Below, piece after piece: positions 1 to 9,605 of a DNA stretch of 64,000 nt (its first letter is position 1; the number at the start of each line of letters is the position of its first letter). The notes beneath the pieces are model-generated. The model saw only the letters and a list, made by a program, of their open reading frames with translations. It was not told where the DNA came from and searched no databases. The position numbers and the translations under genes are program-made. This DNA comes from Paraburkholderia edwinii (GTDB lineage: Bacteria > Pseudomonadota > Gammaproteobacteria > Burkholderiales > Burkholderiaceae), in assembly GCF_019428685.1 (NCBI RefSeq), contig NZ_CP080095.1, forward strand, positions 2,418,001 to 2,482,000, read 5' to 3'.

Positions 1-624
1 CGCGTGCTCGCGTTTCGCAGCCAGCGCGTCGACGTGACGGGCGAAGTGAAGACGCCCGGGCCGCTCGCAATCAGCGACGTGCCGCTGAAACTGGTCGATG
101 CGATCACGCGCTCGGGCGGTACGAACCCCGATGCCGACCTGCAGCGCGTGCGCCTGACGCGCGCCAAGAAGCTCTACATCCTGAACGCGGACGCGATGCT
201 CGATCGCGGCGACACCTCGCAGGACGTGCTGCTGCAACCGGGCGACGTGATCAACGTGCCGGACCGCACCGACAGCCGCATCTTCGTGATGGGCGAGGTG
301 AAGACCCCGGCCACGCTGAATATGCTGAAGGGCCGCTTCACGATCGCCGATGCGCTGACCGGCGCGGGCGGCATTCTCGATACCGATGCGAACCCTCGGC
401 AGATCTTCGTGATGCGCGGCATGCGCGACAACCCGACCTCGCCGCAGATTTTCCGGCTCGACATGACGCAACCCGACGCGGTGATGCTGAGCTCGCAATT
501 CCAGCTGCAGCCGCTCGACGTGGTGTATGTCGGAACTGCCGCCGGCGCAACGTTCAACCGCATGATCCAGCAGATTCTGCCGGCCCTGCAGTCCGTGTTC
601 TTTATCAAGGAGCTGACGAACTGA
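1..624 (+). CDS. Polysaccharide export outer-membrane protein, Wza-like (5' end cut off)
   Basis: This is the C-terminal 207 residues of a Wza/Gfc-type export protein; the gene enters from the left edge in frame at base 1. Two SLBB-type repeats are visible, each with the sequence GEVKTP (VDVTGEVKTPGPLAI near the start and IFVMGEVKTPATLNM about 80 residues later). The protein ends in an amphipathic helix (MIQQILPALQSVFF), the part that crosses the outer membrane in Wza octamers. The signal peptide, lipobox and main export domain would lie outside the window. It sits 197 bases before the tyrosine autokinase, the usual Wza-Wzc pairing, so it is most likely the outer-membrane exit channel of the exopolysaccharide made by this locus. 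Confidence 0.9.
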   Translation, partial: RVLAFRSQRVDVTGEVKTPGPLAISDVPLKLVDAITRSGGTNPDADLQRVRLTRAKKLYILNADAMLDRGDTSQDVLLQPGDVINVPDRTDSRIFVMGEVKTPATLNMLKGRFTIADALTGAGGILDTDANPRQIFVMRGMRDNPTSPQIFRLDMTQPDAVMLSSQFQLQPLDVVYVGTAAGATFNRMIQQILPALQSVFFIKELTN

Positions 625-821
625 TCGCCCCTTGCGGCCGGGGTTGCGCCGCCCGAAGCTGATTCGACGATGGTCGAACCGACGACGGCGGCAGCCTGAA
701 TACGCAGCTAACGGGCACACGCAACCCGATCGCCGGCGGCCGGGCCCTGCATCGCGCAGGCCGGCCGCCCCCGAAATCGCAGTACCCCGAACCGAGCGGG
801 GATTAACCCGGGGATTGAACC

Positions 822-3056
822 GTGAGTACTCAAGTCAACACGCATCTGGCCATTCAGGGCCGAACCGAGGAAGAGGACGTCGTCCTCGGTCAGCTGATCC
901 AGACGATCATCGACGACGTCTGGTGGCTGGTCGCGATCGCCGCGACGATCGTCGCGATAGCGGGCGTGTACTGCTACATCGCAAAGCCGGTCTATTCGGC
1001 CGACGCGCACGTGCGCGTCGAACCGCAGGACAACACGTCGCAGGCGCTCACGCAGAACCAGACCGGCGCGGCCATCACGACCGGCGCCGGCGGCGGCTCG
1101 GCCGCGCTGCCGACCGATGCCGAGATCGAAATCATCAAAAGCCGCGGCGTGCTCGGGCCCGTCGTGCAGCAGATGAAACTGAACTTCTCGGTCACGCCGA
1201 AGACGTTCCCGTTTCTCGGCCGGCTCGCCGCGCGTCTGCATCATGCCGATGGGCTCGCGAAGCCGTGGTTCGGTCTGAACTCCTATGCATGGGGCGGCGA
1301 GCAGGCGACCGTCGACTCGGTTGAAGTGACGCCCGCGCTCGAAGGCAAACAGCTCACGATGACCGCGCTCGCAGGCAATCAGTACGAGCTGCGCGCACCG
1401 GACGGCCAACTGCTGTTGCACGGCCAGGTCGGCGAAACCGCGCAGGGCGGCGGCGTGACGATCGTGGTCGACAAGCTCGTTGCGCGGCCGGGCACGCAGT
1501 TCACCGTGGTGCGCTCGAACGATCTCGACGCGATCGCTGGTTTCCAGGGGGCCATCAAGGTGGCCGAGCAGGGCAAGCAGACGGGCGTGATCCAGATCTC
1601 GCTCGAAAGCGGCGACCCCGATCAGGCCGCGGCAATCGCGAACGCGGTTGCGCAGTCGTACCTGCGCGAGCATATCCAGACGAAGCAGGCCGACGCGAGC
1701 CGCATGCTCGACTTCCTGAAGAGCGAGGAGCCGCGCCTGAAGTCCGAGCTCGAGAATTCCGAGGCCGCGCTGACCGCCTATCAGAGCAAGTCCGGCTCGA
1801 TCAACGCATCGGATGAAGCGACCATCTACCTGAACGGCGCGGTCGACTACCAGAAGCAGATCGCCTCGCTGAAGATGCAGATCGCCTCGCTGCAGCAGAC
1901 CTACGCGAACGATCACCCGATCCTCAAGGCCGCGCGCGAACAGATGGCCGAACTGCAGGCGCAGGAAGCCCGCTATTCGGCGCGTTTCCGCGATCTGCCG
2001 GCGACCGAAGTGCGCGCCGTGCAGCTGCAACGCGATGCGAAGGTCGCGGAAGACATCTACGTGCTGCTGCTCAACCGCGTGCAGGAACTCTCGGTGCAGC
2101 GCGCCGGGACCGGCGGCAACGTGCATATCGTCGATGCGGCGCTGCGCCCGGGCGAGCCCGTCAAGCCGAAGAAATTCCTGATCCTGTCGGCGGCGACCAT
2201 TCTCGGTTTGATCGCGGGAATCGGCTTTGTGCTGGTCCGCCGGAACATGTTCAAGGGCATCGACGATCCTGAACACGTCGAGCGCATCTTCCATCTGCCG
2301 GTGTACGGTCTCGTGCCGCTGTCGGCCGAGCAGGCCGTGCTCGAAAACCAGGTTTCGCGCGGCGCCTCGCGCGAGCGCCAGGTGCTCGCCAACGCAAAGC
2401 CGAAGGACGTCTGCGTCGAAGCGCTGCGCAGCCTGCGTACGTCGATCCAGTTCACGCTGATGGACGCGCGCAACCGCATCATCATGCTGACCGGACCGAT
2501 GCCGGCGGTCGGCAAGAGCTTCCTGACGGTCAACCTCGCCGTGCTGCTCGCGCACTCGGGCAAGCGCGTGCTGATGATCGACGGCGATATGCGGCGCGGC
2601 TCGCTCGAGCGGCACCTCGGCGGCACGCAGGCGAACGGCCTATCGGAACTGCTGTCCGGGCAGATCTCGCTCGAAGAGGCGATTCGCCAGACCGACACGC
2701 CGGGCCTGATGTTTATCTCGTGCGGCGTGCGTCCGCCGAACCCGTCGGAGCTGCTGATGTCGCCGCGTCTGCCGCAGTATCTCGACGCGCTGCAAAAGCG
2801 CTACGACGTGGTGCTGATCGATACGCCGCCGGTGCTCGCGGTGACCGACGCGTCGATTATCGGCGGCTATGTCGGCTCGACTTTCTTCGTGGTGCGCTCG
2901 GGCATGCATACCGAGAACGAGATCAGCGATTCGCTCAAGCGTCTGAGCGTGGCCGGCGTGCACGTGCAGGGCGCGATCTTCAACGCGATGCCGACCCGCG
3001 CGCGTGGCGGTTACGACCGCAGCTACGCGGCCGTTCAGGAATACCTGAGCACGTGA
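822..3056 (+). CDS. Polysaccharide co-polymerase / bacterial tyrosine autokinase (Wzc-like)
   Basis: A 744-residue inner-membrane chain-length regulator fused to a BY-kinase. An N-terminal Wzz domain has a first membrane segment at about residues 37-58 and a long coiled-coil periplasmic part. A second membrane segment lies near residues 450-470. The cytoplasmic kinase has a Walker A loop (GPMPAVGKS, about 558-566), Walker A' (VLMIDGDMRRG, about 583) and Walker B (VVLIDTPP, about 664). The C-terminus carries three tyrosines in GGYDRSYAAVQEY, the autophosphorylation cluster of this family. The start is GTG, preceded by GGGG eight bases upstream. It should control polymer length and export by phosphorylation cycles with a phosphatase not seen in this window. 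Confidence 0.95.
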   Translation: MSTQVNTHLAIQGRTEEEDVVLGQLIQTIIDDVWWLVAIAATIVAIAGVYCYIAKPVYSADAHVRVEPQDNTSQALTQNQTGAAITTGAGGGSAALPTDAEIEIIKSRGVLGPVVQQMKLNFSVTPKTFPFLGRLAARLHHADGLAKPWFGLNSYAWGGEQATVDSVEVTPALEGKQLTMTALAGNQYELRAPDGQLLLHGQVGETAQGGGVTIVVDKLVARPGTQFTVVRSNDLDAIAGFQGAIKVAEQGKQTGVIQISLESGDPDQAAAIANAVAQSYLREHIQTKQADASRMLDFLKSEEPRLKSELENSEAALTAYQSKSGSINASDEATIYLNGAVDYQKQIASLKMQIASLQQTYANDHPILKAAREQMAELQAQEARYSARFRDLPATEVRAVQLQRDAKVAEDIYVLLLNRVQELSVQRAGTGGNVHIVDAALRPGEPVKPKKFLILSAATILGLIAGIGFVLVRRNMFKGIDDPEHVERIFHLPVYGLVPLSAEQAVLENQVSRGASRERQVLANAKPKDVCVEALRSLRTSIQFTLMDARNRIIMLTGPMPAVGKSFLTVNLAVLLAHSGKRVLMIDGDMRRGSLERHLGGTQANGLSELLSGQISLEEAIRQTDTPGLMFISCGVRPPNPSELLMSPRLPQYLDALQKRYDVVLIDTPPVLAVTDASIIGGYVGSTFFVVRSGMHTENEISDSLKRLSVAGVHVQGAIFNAMPTRARGGYDRSYAAVQEYLST

Positions 3057-3124
3057 TCAAGACAGGGTGAGGTTGAAACTGAGCTTGCAACCGAGCTCGA
3101 GACTGAGCCTGAGCGGAGGAAAGG

Positions 3125-4069
3125 ATGAAAATTACGGTGCTGGTTCCGACCTTTCGCCGTCCGGACGATCTGACGCGCTGTCTTGCCGCCCTCGAGCGGC
3201 AGCACCGCGCGCCGGACGAAGTGGTGGTGGTCGTGCGTCCCGACGACCACGCGACGCATGCGTGCCTCGACGCGCATGTGGCAAAGAATGTGGCCCAGCA
3301 TGTGGCCAATAAGCGGCTGCCGCTCGTGGTCGCGCCGGTGGAGCTGCCGGGACAGGTGGCCGCGCTGAACCGCGGCCTCGATGCGGCGATGGGCGACGTG
3401 ATCGCGATTACCGACGACGACGCGGCGCCGCACGCCGACTGGCTCGCGCGCATCGAAGCGCACTTCGCCGCCGACCCGAAGCTGGGCGCGCTCGGCGGGC
3501 GCGACTGGGTGCACGAGAAGGGCGGCGTGCTGAACGGCTCGCGCGAGCAGGTCGGCAAACTGACGCGCTCGGGCAAGCTGATCGGCAATCACCATCTCGG
3601 CGTGGGCGGCGCGCGCGAAGTCGACATGCTGAAGGGCGCGAACATGAGCTACCGGCGCGCGGCGATCCGCACGCTGCGTTTCGATACGCGGCTGCGCGGC
3701 GCGGGCGCCCAGGTTCACAACGACATGGCGTTCAGCATGAGCGTGAAGCGCGCGGGCTGGAAGCTGGTCTACGACCCGCACGTGGCCGTCGATCATTTCC
3801 CGGCCGAGCGTCACGACGATGACGGCCGCGACGCGCAGACGATGACCGCGCTCGGCAACGCCGCCTACAACCTGCATCTGATTTTGCGCGCGCACCTGAC
3901 GCCGTTGCACCGCGAGACCGCATGGTGGTGGTATGCGCTGGTCGGCACGCGCGCCTACCCGGGCTTCGCCCATGCGCTGCTTGCGATGGCATCGCGCAAG
4001 CGCGTGCAACTGTCGCGCTGGAAGGCGGTGCGCAGCGGCGCACGCGAAGCGCGCCGCGCCTTGCCGTAA
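3125..4069 (+). CDS. Family 2 glycosyltransferase
   Basis: A 314-residue GT-A fold enzyme. It opens with ITVLVPTFRRPDDLTRCL, the usual GT2 start, and has an acidic metal-binding motif ITDDDAAPHADW about 100 residues in. No membrane segment is evident, so it should act at the cytoplasmic face of the inner membrane and add a sugar to the lipid-linked repeat unit. A GGAGGA ribosome binding site lies just upstream of the ATG. It lies between the autokinase gene and a GT4 gene in the same direction, so it belongs to the exopolysaccharide operon. Donor and acceptor sugars cannot be told from sequence. Confidence 0.9.
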   Translation: MKITVLVPTFRRPDDLTRCLAALERQHRAPDEVVVVVRPDDHATHACLDAHVAKNVAQHVANKRLPLVVAPVELPGQVAALNRGLDAAMGDVIAITDDDAAPHADWLARIEAHFAADPKLGALGGRDWVHEKGGVLNGSREQVGKLTRSGKLIGNHHLGVGGAREVDMLKGANMSYRRAAIRTLRFDTRLRGAGAQVHNDMAFSMSVKRAGWKLVYDPHVAVDHFPAERHDDDGRDAQTMTALGNAAYNLHLILRAHLTPLHRETAWWWYALVGTRAYPGFAHALLAMASRKRVQLSRWKAVRSGAREARRALP

Positions 4070-4277
4070 CGGCGCGCGGCGAACCGCCGCCCTGGTGAAC
4101 TGCCGTCCGGCGGATCGCCGCCCGACGGATTCGCCGCGCGACGGATCGCCGCGATTGTTTTGTCGCTGTCGCGTATTCCTGCATCGCGTGGTTCACATCG
4201 CATTTTCGTTGCGCGCCGTTGCGCCGATCGTGCCGATGTCCGCGATGTGCCTCTGAACACGCAGACCGGGAGCCTGC

Positions 4278-5486
4278 ATGAGCATCAATGTCAACGTCCA
4301 TCTTTTTTACGGCGCGGACCCCCGCACTTATCGCAAGGGCGACAACATCGGCTGCCTGTACGGCTATCACCATGCCGAATCCGACGAGTTCCGCCTGACG
4401 TACTCGGAGGACGCGCGCGAAAGCAAGCCCGTGAAGCTCATGCGCCGCGCACTGAAGGCGCTCGCCGGCTTCGACATGATCCACACGTGGCGCAACCGCG
4501 AGCAGATTCTCGGCTCGGACGTCGTCTGGACGCACACCGAGCACGAGCACCTCGCCGTCGCTTTGCTGCTGATGCTGCACGGCCAGCGTTTTCGCGGGCG
4601 CGCCGCGCCGCTGCTGCTCGCGCAAAGCATCTGGCTGCTCGACAAATGGGCCGACTACGGCATGCTGCGGCGCTGGTTCTACCGCAAGCTGGTCGCGCGC
4701 GCGGACGTGCTCACGACGCACTCGAGCGTGAATGCCGCGCTGTGCCGCCGCTACCTGCAGCGTGAAGCGACCCAGGTGTTCTACGGCCTGAACACGCACG
4801 ATTTCCCGGTGCACCAGCCCGACGCGTGGCAGCCGCATACGCCGCTGCGCATCGCGGCGATCGGCAACGACCGCGACCGCGACTGGCGCACGCTGATCGA
4901 AGCGTTCGGCAACGATGCGCGCTACGAAGTGAAGCTCGCGACGCGGCGGCGCATTCCGTCGTCGCTGCGCGCGCCGAACGTCGAGATCGCATCGGCATCG
5001 GGTATCGCCAAACAGCGCGATCTGTATGCGTGGGCCGACGTGATCGTGGTGCCGCTGCGGCATAACTCGCATGTCTCCGGGCTGACGGTGACGCTCGAGG
5101 CCGCGGCGGTCGGCAAGCCGATGATCGTGACCGACGTCGGCGGCCTGAATGAGTATTTCTCCGCGCAGGCGGCGAGCTACGTGCCGCCGTTCGATCCGCG
5201 GGCGCTGCGCGAGGCCGCCGATCGCCTCGCCGCGTCGCCGGACGCGGCCGTGCGCCAGGCGCGCGCGGCAGCGTCCGAATTGCTGGCGCGCGATTTCACG
5301 ACGCAGCAGTTCGCGCAGCAGCATGTGACGATCACACGCGATCTGCTGCAGCGTCGCATGCGCGCATCGGGCAGCGGCGTGTCGGCAAGCGGCGCGGGCG
5401 GCGGTGTCGGTGGTGGCGTCGGCGGTGGTGTCCGCAGTGGTGTCGACAGGGCCGCCGCAGCGCGCGGCAATCGCGGAGGCGCGTAA
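4278..5486 (+). CDS. Family 4 glycosyltransferase with glycine/valine tail
   Basis: A 402-residue GT-B fold protein. The C-terminal half has the family 4 nucleotide-sugar region, ending in SGLTVTLEAAAVGKPMIVTD with a glutamate in the LEAAAVGKP stretch and no membrane segments. The N-terminus (VNVHLFYGADPRTYRKGDNI) is less conserved. The last 45 residues are unusual: a low-complexity tail rich in glycine and valine (GGGVGGGVGGGV), encoded by a 12-bp tandem repeat. The tail lies outside the catalytic fold and probably varies between strains. GGGAG precedes the ATG. The stop lies three bases before the polymerase start, so the two are probably translated together. Confidence 0.85.
   Translation: MSINVNVHLFYGADPRTYRKGDNIGCLYGYHHAESDEFRLTYSEDARESKPVKLMRRALKALAGFDMIHTWRNREQILGSDVVWTHTEHEHLAVALLLMLHGQRFRGRAAPLLLAQSIWLLDKWADYGMLRRWFYRKLVARADVLTTHSSVNAALCRRYLQREATQVFYGLNTHDFPVHQPDAWQPHTPLRIAAIGNDRDRDWRTLIEAFGNDARYEVKLATRRRIPSSLRAPNVEIASASGIAKQRDLYAWADVIVVPLRHNSHVSGLTVTLEAAAVGKPMIVTDVGGLNEYFSAQAASYVPPFDPRALREAADRLAASPDAAVRQARAAASELLARDFTTQQFAQQHVTITRDLLQRRMRASGSGVSASGAGGGVGGGVGGGVRSGVDRAAAARGNRGGA
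5397..5444 (+). repeat. 12-bp tandem repeat, four units, inside the GT4 3' end
   Basis: Four consecutive 12-bp units (5397, 5409, 5421, 5433) follow the pattern GGYGGYGGYGTC with a few changes and encode the Gly/Val tail. The unit length is a multiple of three, so gain or loss of units keeps the reading frame. Confidence 0.8.
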
Positions 5487-5489
5487 GCG

Positions 5490-6956
5490 ATGGCCTCGCT
5501 TCTGCATGCCGGCGCGTCGGGCGCACGCGGTCTCGTCAGCGGCGATCGCACTGAATGGATGCCGCCGGCGCTGCTGTGGCTGATCACGGCGGTGCTGATC
5601 ATCGGCCACCAGGGCACCGCGCTTACGTACGGCTTTCCGCTGCTGTCGGTGCTGGTCGGCGCATGGCTCTATTTCCGGAGCCCGGCGCGCTATGTCGGTT
5701 TCGTCTGGTGGCAGTGGTTCCTGAGCCCCGAGGTGCGGCGTCTTGCCGACTGGTCGAAAGGCTCCTACACGCCGACCAGCCTGATCCAGATCGCGCCGCT
5801 CGCCGTCACGATGATCTGCGGCCTGTCGCTGTTGCGCTACTACCCGATCCTCGCGCAGCGGCGCGGTCTTCCCGTGCTGCTGATCCTGTTTGGGCTCGCG
5901 TATGGCCTGCTGATCGGCATCGTGTCGGCGGGGCCACTCGCCGCACTGTACGACCTCGCGAACTGGCTGTATCCGATCCTGATCGGCTTCCACATCATGG
6001 TGAATACGCGCGACTACCCGAAGTTTCGCGAGACGATCGTCAATACGTTTATCTGGGGCATGCTCGTGATGGGCGTCTACGGCGTCGTGCAATTTTTCAT
6101 CATGCCCGCATGGGACGTGCTGTGGATGCTCGGTTCGCAGATGAGCTCGCAAGGCGACCCGGTGCCGCAGGGCGTGCGCGTGTTCAGCACGATGAACTCG
6201 TCGGGCCCGTTTGCGCTCGCGATGCTCGGCGCGATGGTGTTCGTGCTCGCCGCGCAGCACAAGGTGCGCTGGATTGCCGGCGCGTTCGGCTTTATCTCGT
6301 TCGCGCTTTCGCTCGTGCGTTCGACATGGGGCGGCTGGATCATTGCGCTCGTCATGCTGCTCGTCAAGTCGAACAACAAGGTGCGCTTTCGCATCATCGC
6401 GAGCGGCGTGCTGCTGGTCGGCCTCGGCGTGCCGCTGCTCGCGATCGGGCCGGTTGCCGACCGCATGCAGACGCGTCTGCAGACGCTTACCGATCTCGAC
6501 AGCGACCCGAGCTATCAGGCGCGTAACCAGTTCTATGCGACCTTCGCGAAAACCGCGTTTACCGACGTGGCCGGCGAAGGGATGGGCGCCACCGGTACCT
6601 CGACCAAGCTGGCGGCCGGCAACGACGGCCAGCAGGGCCAGTACGGCAGCTTCGATAGCGGCGTGATGAACGTTCCGTTCGTGCTCGGCTGGCCCGGCAC
6701 GCTGCTGTATGTGATGGGTATCGCGTGGCTCGTGATGCGCGCGGTATTCGCCACCTTCAAGCTCGGCGACGACAAGTTCGTCGCGTCCTGCCTGTCGCTG
6801 TCGCTCGCGATTCTCGCGATGATCGTGTTCACGAACACGCTGGTCGGCACAGGCGGCGCATTGCTATTCATGAGTCTGTTTTCGATCCTCTCCGCGGCGC
6901 ATTACGACAAGCAGCACCGCAGGGCGAGGGTCGTTCTTCACGGAGTTACCGATTGA
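5490..6956 (+). CDS. Polysaccharide polymerase, Wzy / O-antigen ligase-like membrane protein
   Basis: A 488-residue integral membrane protein with about ten to twelve hydrophobic segments. A large loop around residues 330-395 (from MQTRLQTLTDLDSD onward) matches the periplasmic loop before the last helices in Wzy and O-antigen ligase proteins. In a locus with a Wzx flippase and Wza/Wzc, the most likely job is polymerising flipped repeat units at the periplasmic face. It starts three bases after the preceding GT4 gene, and its TGA overlaps the TTG start of the next glycosyltransferase, so these genes form one operon. The polymerase role rests on topology and context rather than on a catalytic motif. 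Confidence 0.8.
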   Translation: MASLLHAGASGARGLVSGDRTEWMPPALLWLITAVLIIGHQGTALTYGFPLLSVLVGAWLYFRSPARYVGFVWWQWFLSPEVRRLADWSKGSYTPTSLIQIAPLAVTMICGLSLLRYYPILAQRRGLPVLLILFGLAYGLLIGIVSAGPLAALYDLANWLYPILIGFHIMVNTRDYPKFRETIVNTFIWGMLVMGVYGVVQFFIMPAWDVLWMLGSQMSSQGDPVPQGVRVFSTMNSSGPFALAMLGAMVFVLAAQHKVRWIAGAFGFISFALSLVRSTWGGWIIALVMLLVKSNNKVRFRIIASGVLLVGLGVPLLAIGPVADRMQTRLQTLTDLDSDPSYQARNQFYATFAKTAFTDVAGEGMGATGTSTKLAAGNDGQQGQYGSFDSGVMNVPFVLGWPGTLLYVMGIAWLVMRAVFATFKLGDDKFVASCLSLSLAILAMIVFTNTLVGTGGALLFMSLFSILSAAHYDKQHRRARVVLHGVTD

Positions 6957-8179
6957 GAGTCGCGATTGTCACGCATGTCGTGCGTCATAACGACGGACAG
7001 GGCCGCGTCAACCACGAGATCGCGCGCGCCGCGCTCGACGCGGGCATCTCGGTCACGCTCGTGGCGTCGCATGTGGCGCCGGAACTGCTCGAGCATCCGC
7101 TCGTCCGCTGGGTGCCGATGAAGATCGGCCGATGGTGGCCGACCAATCTGCTGCGTCAGCAGGTGTTCGCGCTGAAAAGCGCGCAGTGGCTGCGCGCGCA
7201 TCGCAGCGAATACGACGTATTGCATGTGAACGGCTTTATCTCGTGGACGGAAGCCGACGTGAACACCGCGCACTTCGTGCATAGCGGCTGGTTCGCGAGC
7301 AAGTACTACCCATTCGGTATTACCAAAGGCGCGTGGTCCGGTTACCAGTACGTGTACACGCGGGTGAACGCGATGCTCGAGCGCTGGGCGTACCGGCGCT
7401 CGCGCGTGATTACGGCGGTGTCGCAAAAGGTCGCCGCCGAAATCCGCGCGATCGGCCTTACGCCGCGCAACCGCGTCGACGTGATCTACAACGGCGTCGA
7501 CACGCGCGGTTTCGCCGCGGCGAGCGGCGATCGCGCGAAGTTCAGGCTGCCGGCGCACGCGTTTCTGCTGCTGTTCGTCGGCGACCTGCGTACGCCGCGC
7601 AAGAATCTCGGCACCGTGTTGCGCGCGTTGCAGCACCTGCCGCATCACGTGCAGATCGCGGTGGCCGGCTATCTGCCGGGCAGCCCGTATCCCGAAGAAG
7701 CGCGCGCGCTCGGCATTGCAGACCGCGTGCACTTTCTCGGGCTCGTCAAGGATATGCCCGTGCTGATGCATTCGGTCGACGCGTTCGTGTTTCCGTCGCG
7801 CTACGAAGCGATGAGCCTGTCGCTGCTCGAAGCGATGGCCGCCGGTCTGCCGGTCGTCACGGCGCGCACCGCGGGCGGCGCGGAAATCATCACGCCCGAG
7901 TGCGGCATCGTGCTCGACGACCCCGACGATCCGCGCACGCTTGCGGACGCCATCGGACGTCTTGCCGATGACGACGACATGCGGCGCGCGATGGGCGCGG
8001 CCGCCGGCGAACTCGCGGTCGGCTTCGGCTGGGCGCGCATGGCTGAGCAGTACATCGCGCTGTACCGGCAGATCGCCGGACCGCGCGAGGACCGCAGCCG
8101 CAACGGCGCAAGCCGCGACGCCGACATCACGACGCCGGGGCTGCTCGCGGGCACGCCGCGCGGTGTGGATGGCGCATGA
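6953..8179 (+). CDS. Family 4 glycosyltransferase (TTG start)
   Basis: A 408-residue GT-B enzyme. I place the start at TTG 6953, not further upstream, for three reasons: the protein then opens with RVAIVTHVVRHNDGQGR, a normal GT4 N-terminus; GGAG lies seven bases before it; and the TTG overlaps the polymerase stop (TTGA). The C-terminal half has FVGDLRTPRKNLGT and FPSRYEAMSLSLLEAMAAG, the E-x7-E region that binds the nucleotide sugar. It should extend the lipid-linked repeat unit. Regulation is presumably with the operon through translational coupling to the polymerase gene. Confidence 0.88.
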   Translation: MRVAIVTHVVRHNDGQGRVNHEIARAALDAGISVTLVASHVAPELLEHPLVRWVPMKIGRWWPTNLLRQQVFALKSAQWLRAHRSEYDVLHVNGFISWTEADVNTAHFVHSGWFASKYYPFGITKGAWSGYQYVYTRVNAMLERWAYRRSRVITAVSQKVAAEIRAIGLTPRNRVDVIYNGVDTRGFAAASGDRAKFRLPAHAFLLLFVGDLRTPRKNLGTVLRALQHLPHHVQIAVAGYLPGSPYPEEARALGIADRVHFLGLVKDMPVLMHSVDAFVFPSRYEAMSLSLLEAMAAGLPVVTARTAGGAEIITPECGIVLDDPDDPRTLADAIGRLADDDDMRRAMGAAAGELAVGFGWARMAEQYIALYRQIAGPREDRSRNGASRDADITTPGLLAGTPRGVDGA

Positions 8180-8236
8180 GTAGGACACATACGCAGACAC
8201 ACTCGCGGGCGCCACAAGCGGCGCACATAAGCGCGC

Positions 8237-8326
8237 GAACCCGAAGCGCATGAACCCGAAGCGCATGAACCCGAAGCGCATGAACCCGAAGCGCATGAAC
8301 CCGAAGCGAATGATCCTGAAGCAACA
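8237..8326. repeat. 15-bp tandem repeat upstream of a glycosyltransferase gene
   Basis: Four exact copies of GAACCCGAAGCGCAT (8237-8296) are followed by one copy with a single change (8297-8311) and a degenerate sixth. The array occupies the leader between two GT4 genes and ends 24 bases before the next start. No protein uses it on the plus strand. Arrays like this can change copy number by slippage. Confidence 0.95.
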
Positions 8327-8350
8327 CGACGAACACCTATAGGAATGGCC

Positions 8351-9529
8351 ATGACTCACACTTCGATCAAATCTTTGCAGATCGGCATGCACTGGTTTCC
8401 CGAGCGCGCGGGCGGCCTCGACCGGATGTACTACTCGCTGATCGGCGCGCTGCCCGGTGCGGGCGTAGAGGTGCGCGGCGTGGTGGCCGGCTCGCCGCGC
8501 GTCGCGGCCGACACCAACGGTGCGATCCAGGGCTTCGGGCCGGCCGCGCAATCGCTGCCGCTGCGCCTGATGGCCGCGCGCCGCGCGCTGCGCCGCGAAA
8601 TCCAGACGCAGCGCCCCGATGTGATCTCGTCGCATTTCGCGCTCTATACGTTTCCGGGGCTCGACGTCACGCGCGGCATTCCGCAGGTGTCGCATTTCCA
8701 GGGACCGTGGGCCGACGAAAGCCACGTGGAAGGGGCCGACTCGCTGGGCCAGCGCGCGAAGCGCTATCTCGAGCAGACGGTCTACGCGCGCTCGTCGCGG
8801 CTGATCGTGCTGTCTGACGCGTTCGGCAAGATTCTGACGTCGCGCTTCGGCATTTCGCCGGATCGCATCCGCGTGGTGCCGGGCTGTGTGAACGTCGACC
8901 AGTTCAATCTGCCGCTCACGCAGAACGAAGCGCGCCTGAAGTTGCAACTGCCGCTGGGCCGGCCGATCGTGCTCGCGGTGCGGCGTCTCGTGCGCCGCAT
9001 GGGCCTCGAGGATCTGATCGACGCAATGAAGATCGTCAAGCGCCGCGAGCCCGAGGTGCTGCTGCTGATCGCGGGCAAGGGACGCCTCGAACTCGAACTG
9101 CAGGAGCGCATCGACGAAGCCGGTCTCACCGACAACGTGAAGCTGCTCGGCTTCGTGCCTGACCACCATCTGGCGACGCTGTATCGCGCGGCAACGCTCA
9201 GCGTCGTGCCGACCGTCGCGCTCGAAGGCTTCGGGCTGATCACGGTGGAATCGCTCGCGTCGGGCACGCCGGTGCTGGTGACGCCGGTCGGCGGTTTGCC
9301 GGAGGCCGTCGCGGGCCTATCGCAGGATCTCGTGCTGCCGTCGACCGGCGCGGATGCGATCGCGGAAGGCGTCTCGAAGGCGCTCGACGGCACGCTGAAG
9401 TTGCCGGACGCCGATGCATGCCGTGCCTACGCGCGCGCGCATTTCGACAATCCGGTGATCGCGAAGCGCGTCGCGGCGGTGTATAGCGAAGCGATCGGCG
9501 AAGCGAACGCGTCGGGTTCGGTGCATTGA
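8351..9529 (+). CDS. Family 4 glycosyltransferase
   Basis: A 392-residue GT-B enzyme. The glycine-rich N-terminal loop is IGMHWFPERAGGLDRMYY. The donor-binding C-terminal half has LAVRRLVRRMGLEDLIDA and VPTVALEGFGLITVESLASG, with both glutamates of the E-x7-E motif. Two ATGs are possible at 8345 and 8351. The second is chosen because AGGA (8341-8344) then has a six-base spacing rather than none. It is preceded by the 15-bp repeat array, which may set its expression relative to the upstream operon. It faces the 902-residue gene on the other strand. Confidence 0.88.
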   Translation: MTHTSIKSLQIGMHWFPERAGGLDRMYYSLIGALPGAGVEVRGVVAGSPRVAADTNGAIQGFGPAAQSLPLRLMAARRALRREIQTQRPDVISSHFALYTFPGLDVTRGIPQVSHFQGPWADESHVEGADSLGQRAKRYLEQTVYARSSRLIVLSDAFGKILTSRFGISPDRIRVVPGCVNVDQFNLPLTQNEARLKLQLPLGRPIVLAVRRLVRRMGLEDLIDAMKIVKRREPEVLLLIAGKGRLELELQERIDEAGLTDNVKLLGFVPDHHLATLYRAATLSVVPTVALEGFGLITVESLASGTPVLVTPVGGLPEAVAGLSQDLVLPSTGADAIAEGVSKALDGTLKLPDADACRAYARAHFDNPVIAKRVAAVYSEAIGEANASGSVH

Positions 9530-9605
9530 CGCGACGGGGGCGGCTCGCCTTGCATCACGCGCTGGACGGGCGCCTTTGCATTTGCGCTGCCGAGCGGGCA
9601 ACCGG

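Noticed and set aside
3732..6260. A minus-strand open frame of more than 800 codons
   Set aside because: It lies wholly opposite well-supported glycosyltransferase and polymerase genes and is Arg/His/Ala-rich, the mark of an antisense frame in GC-rich DNA. The same holds for 708-2615, 6938-9169 and 18034-20055 on the minus strand.
8127..8352. Repeated peptide frames (RVHAL or FMRFG) read from the 15-bp array on the minus strand
   Set aside because: Periodic peptides are an automatic result of a tandem repeat whose unit is divisible by three. No start signal supports translation.
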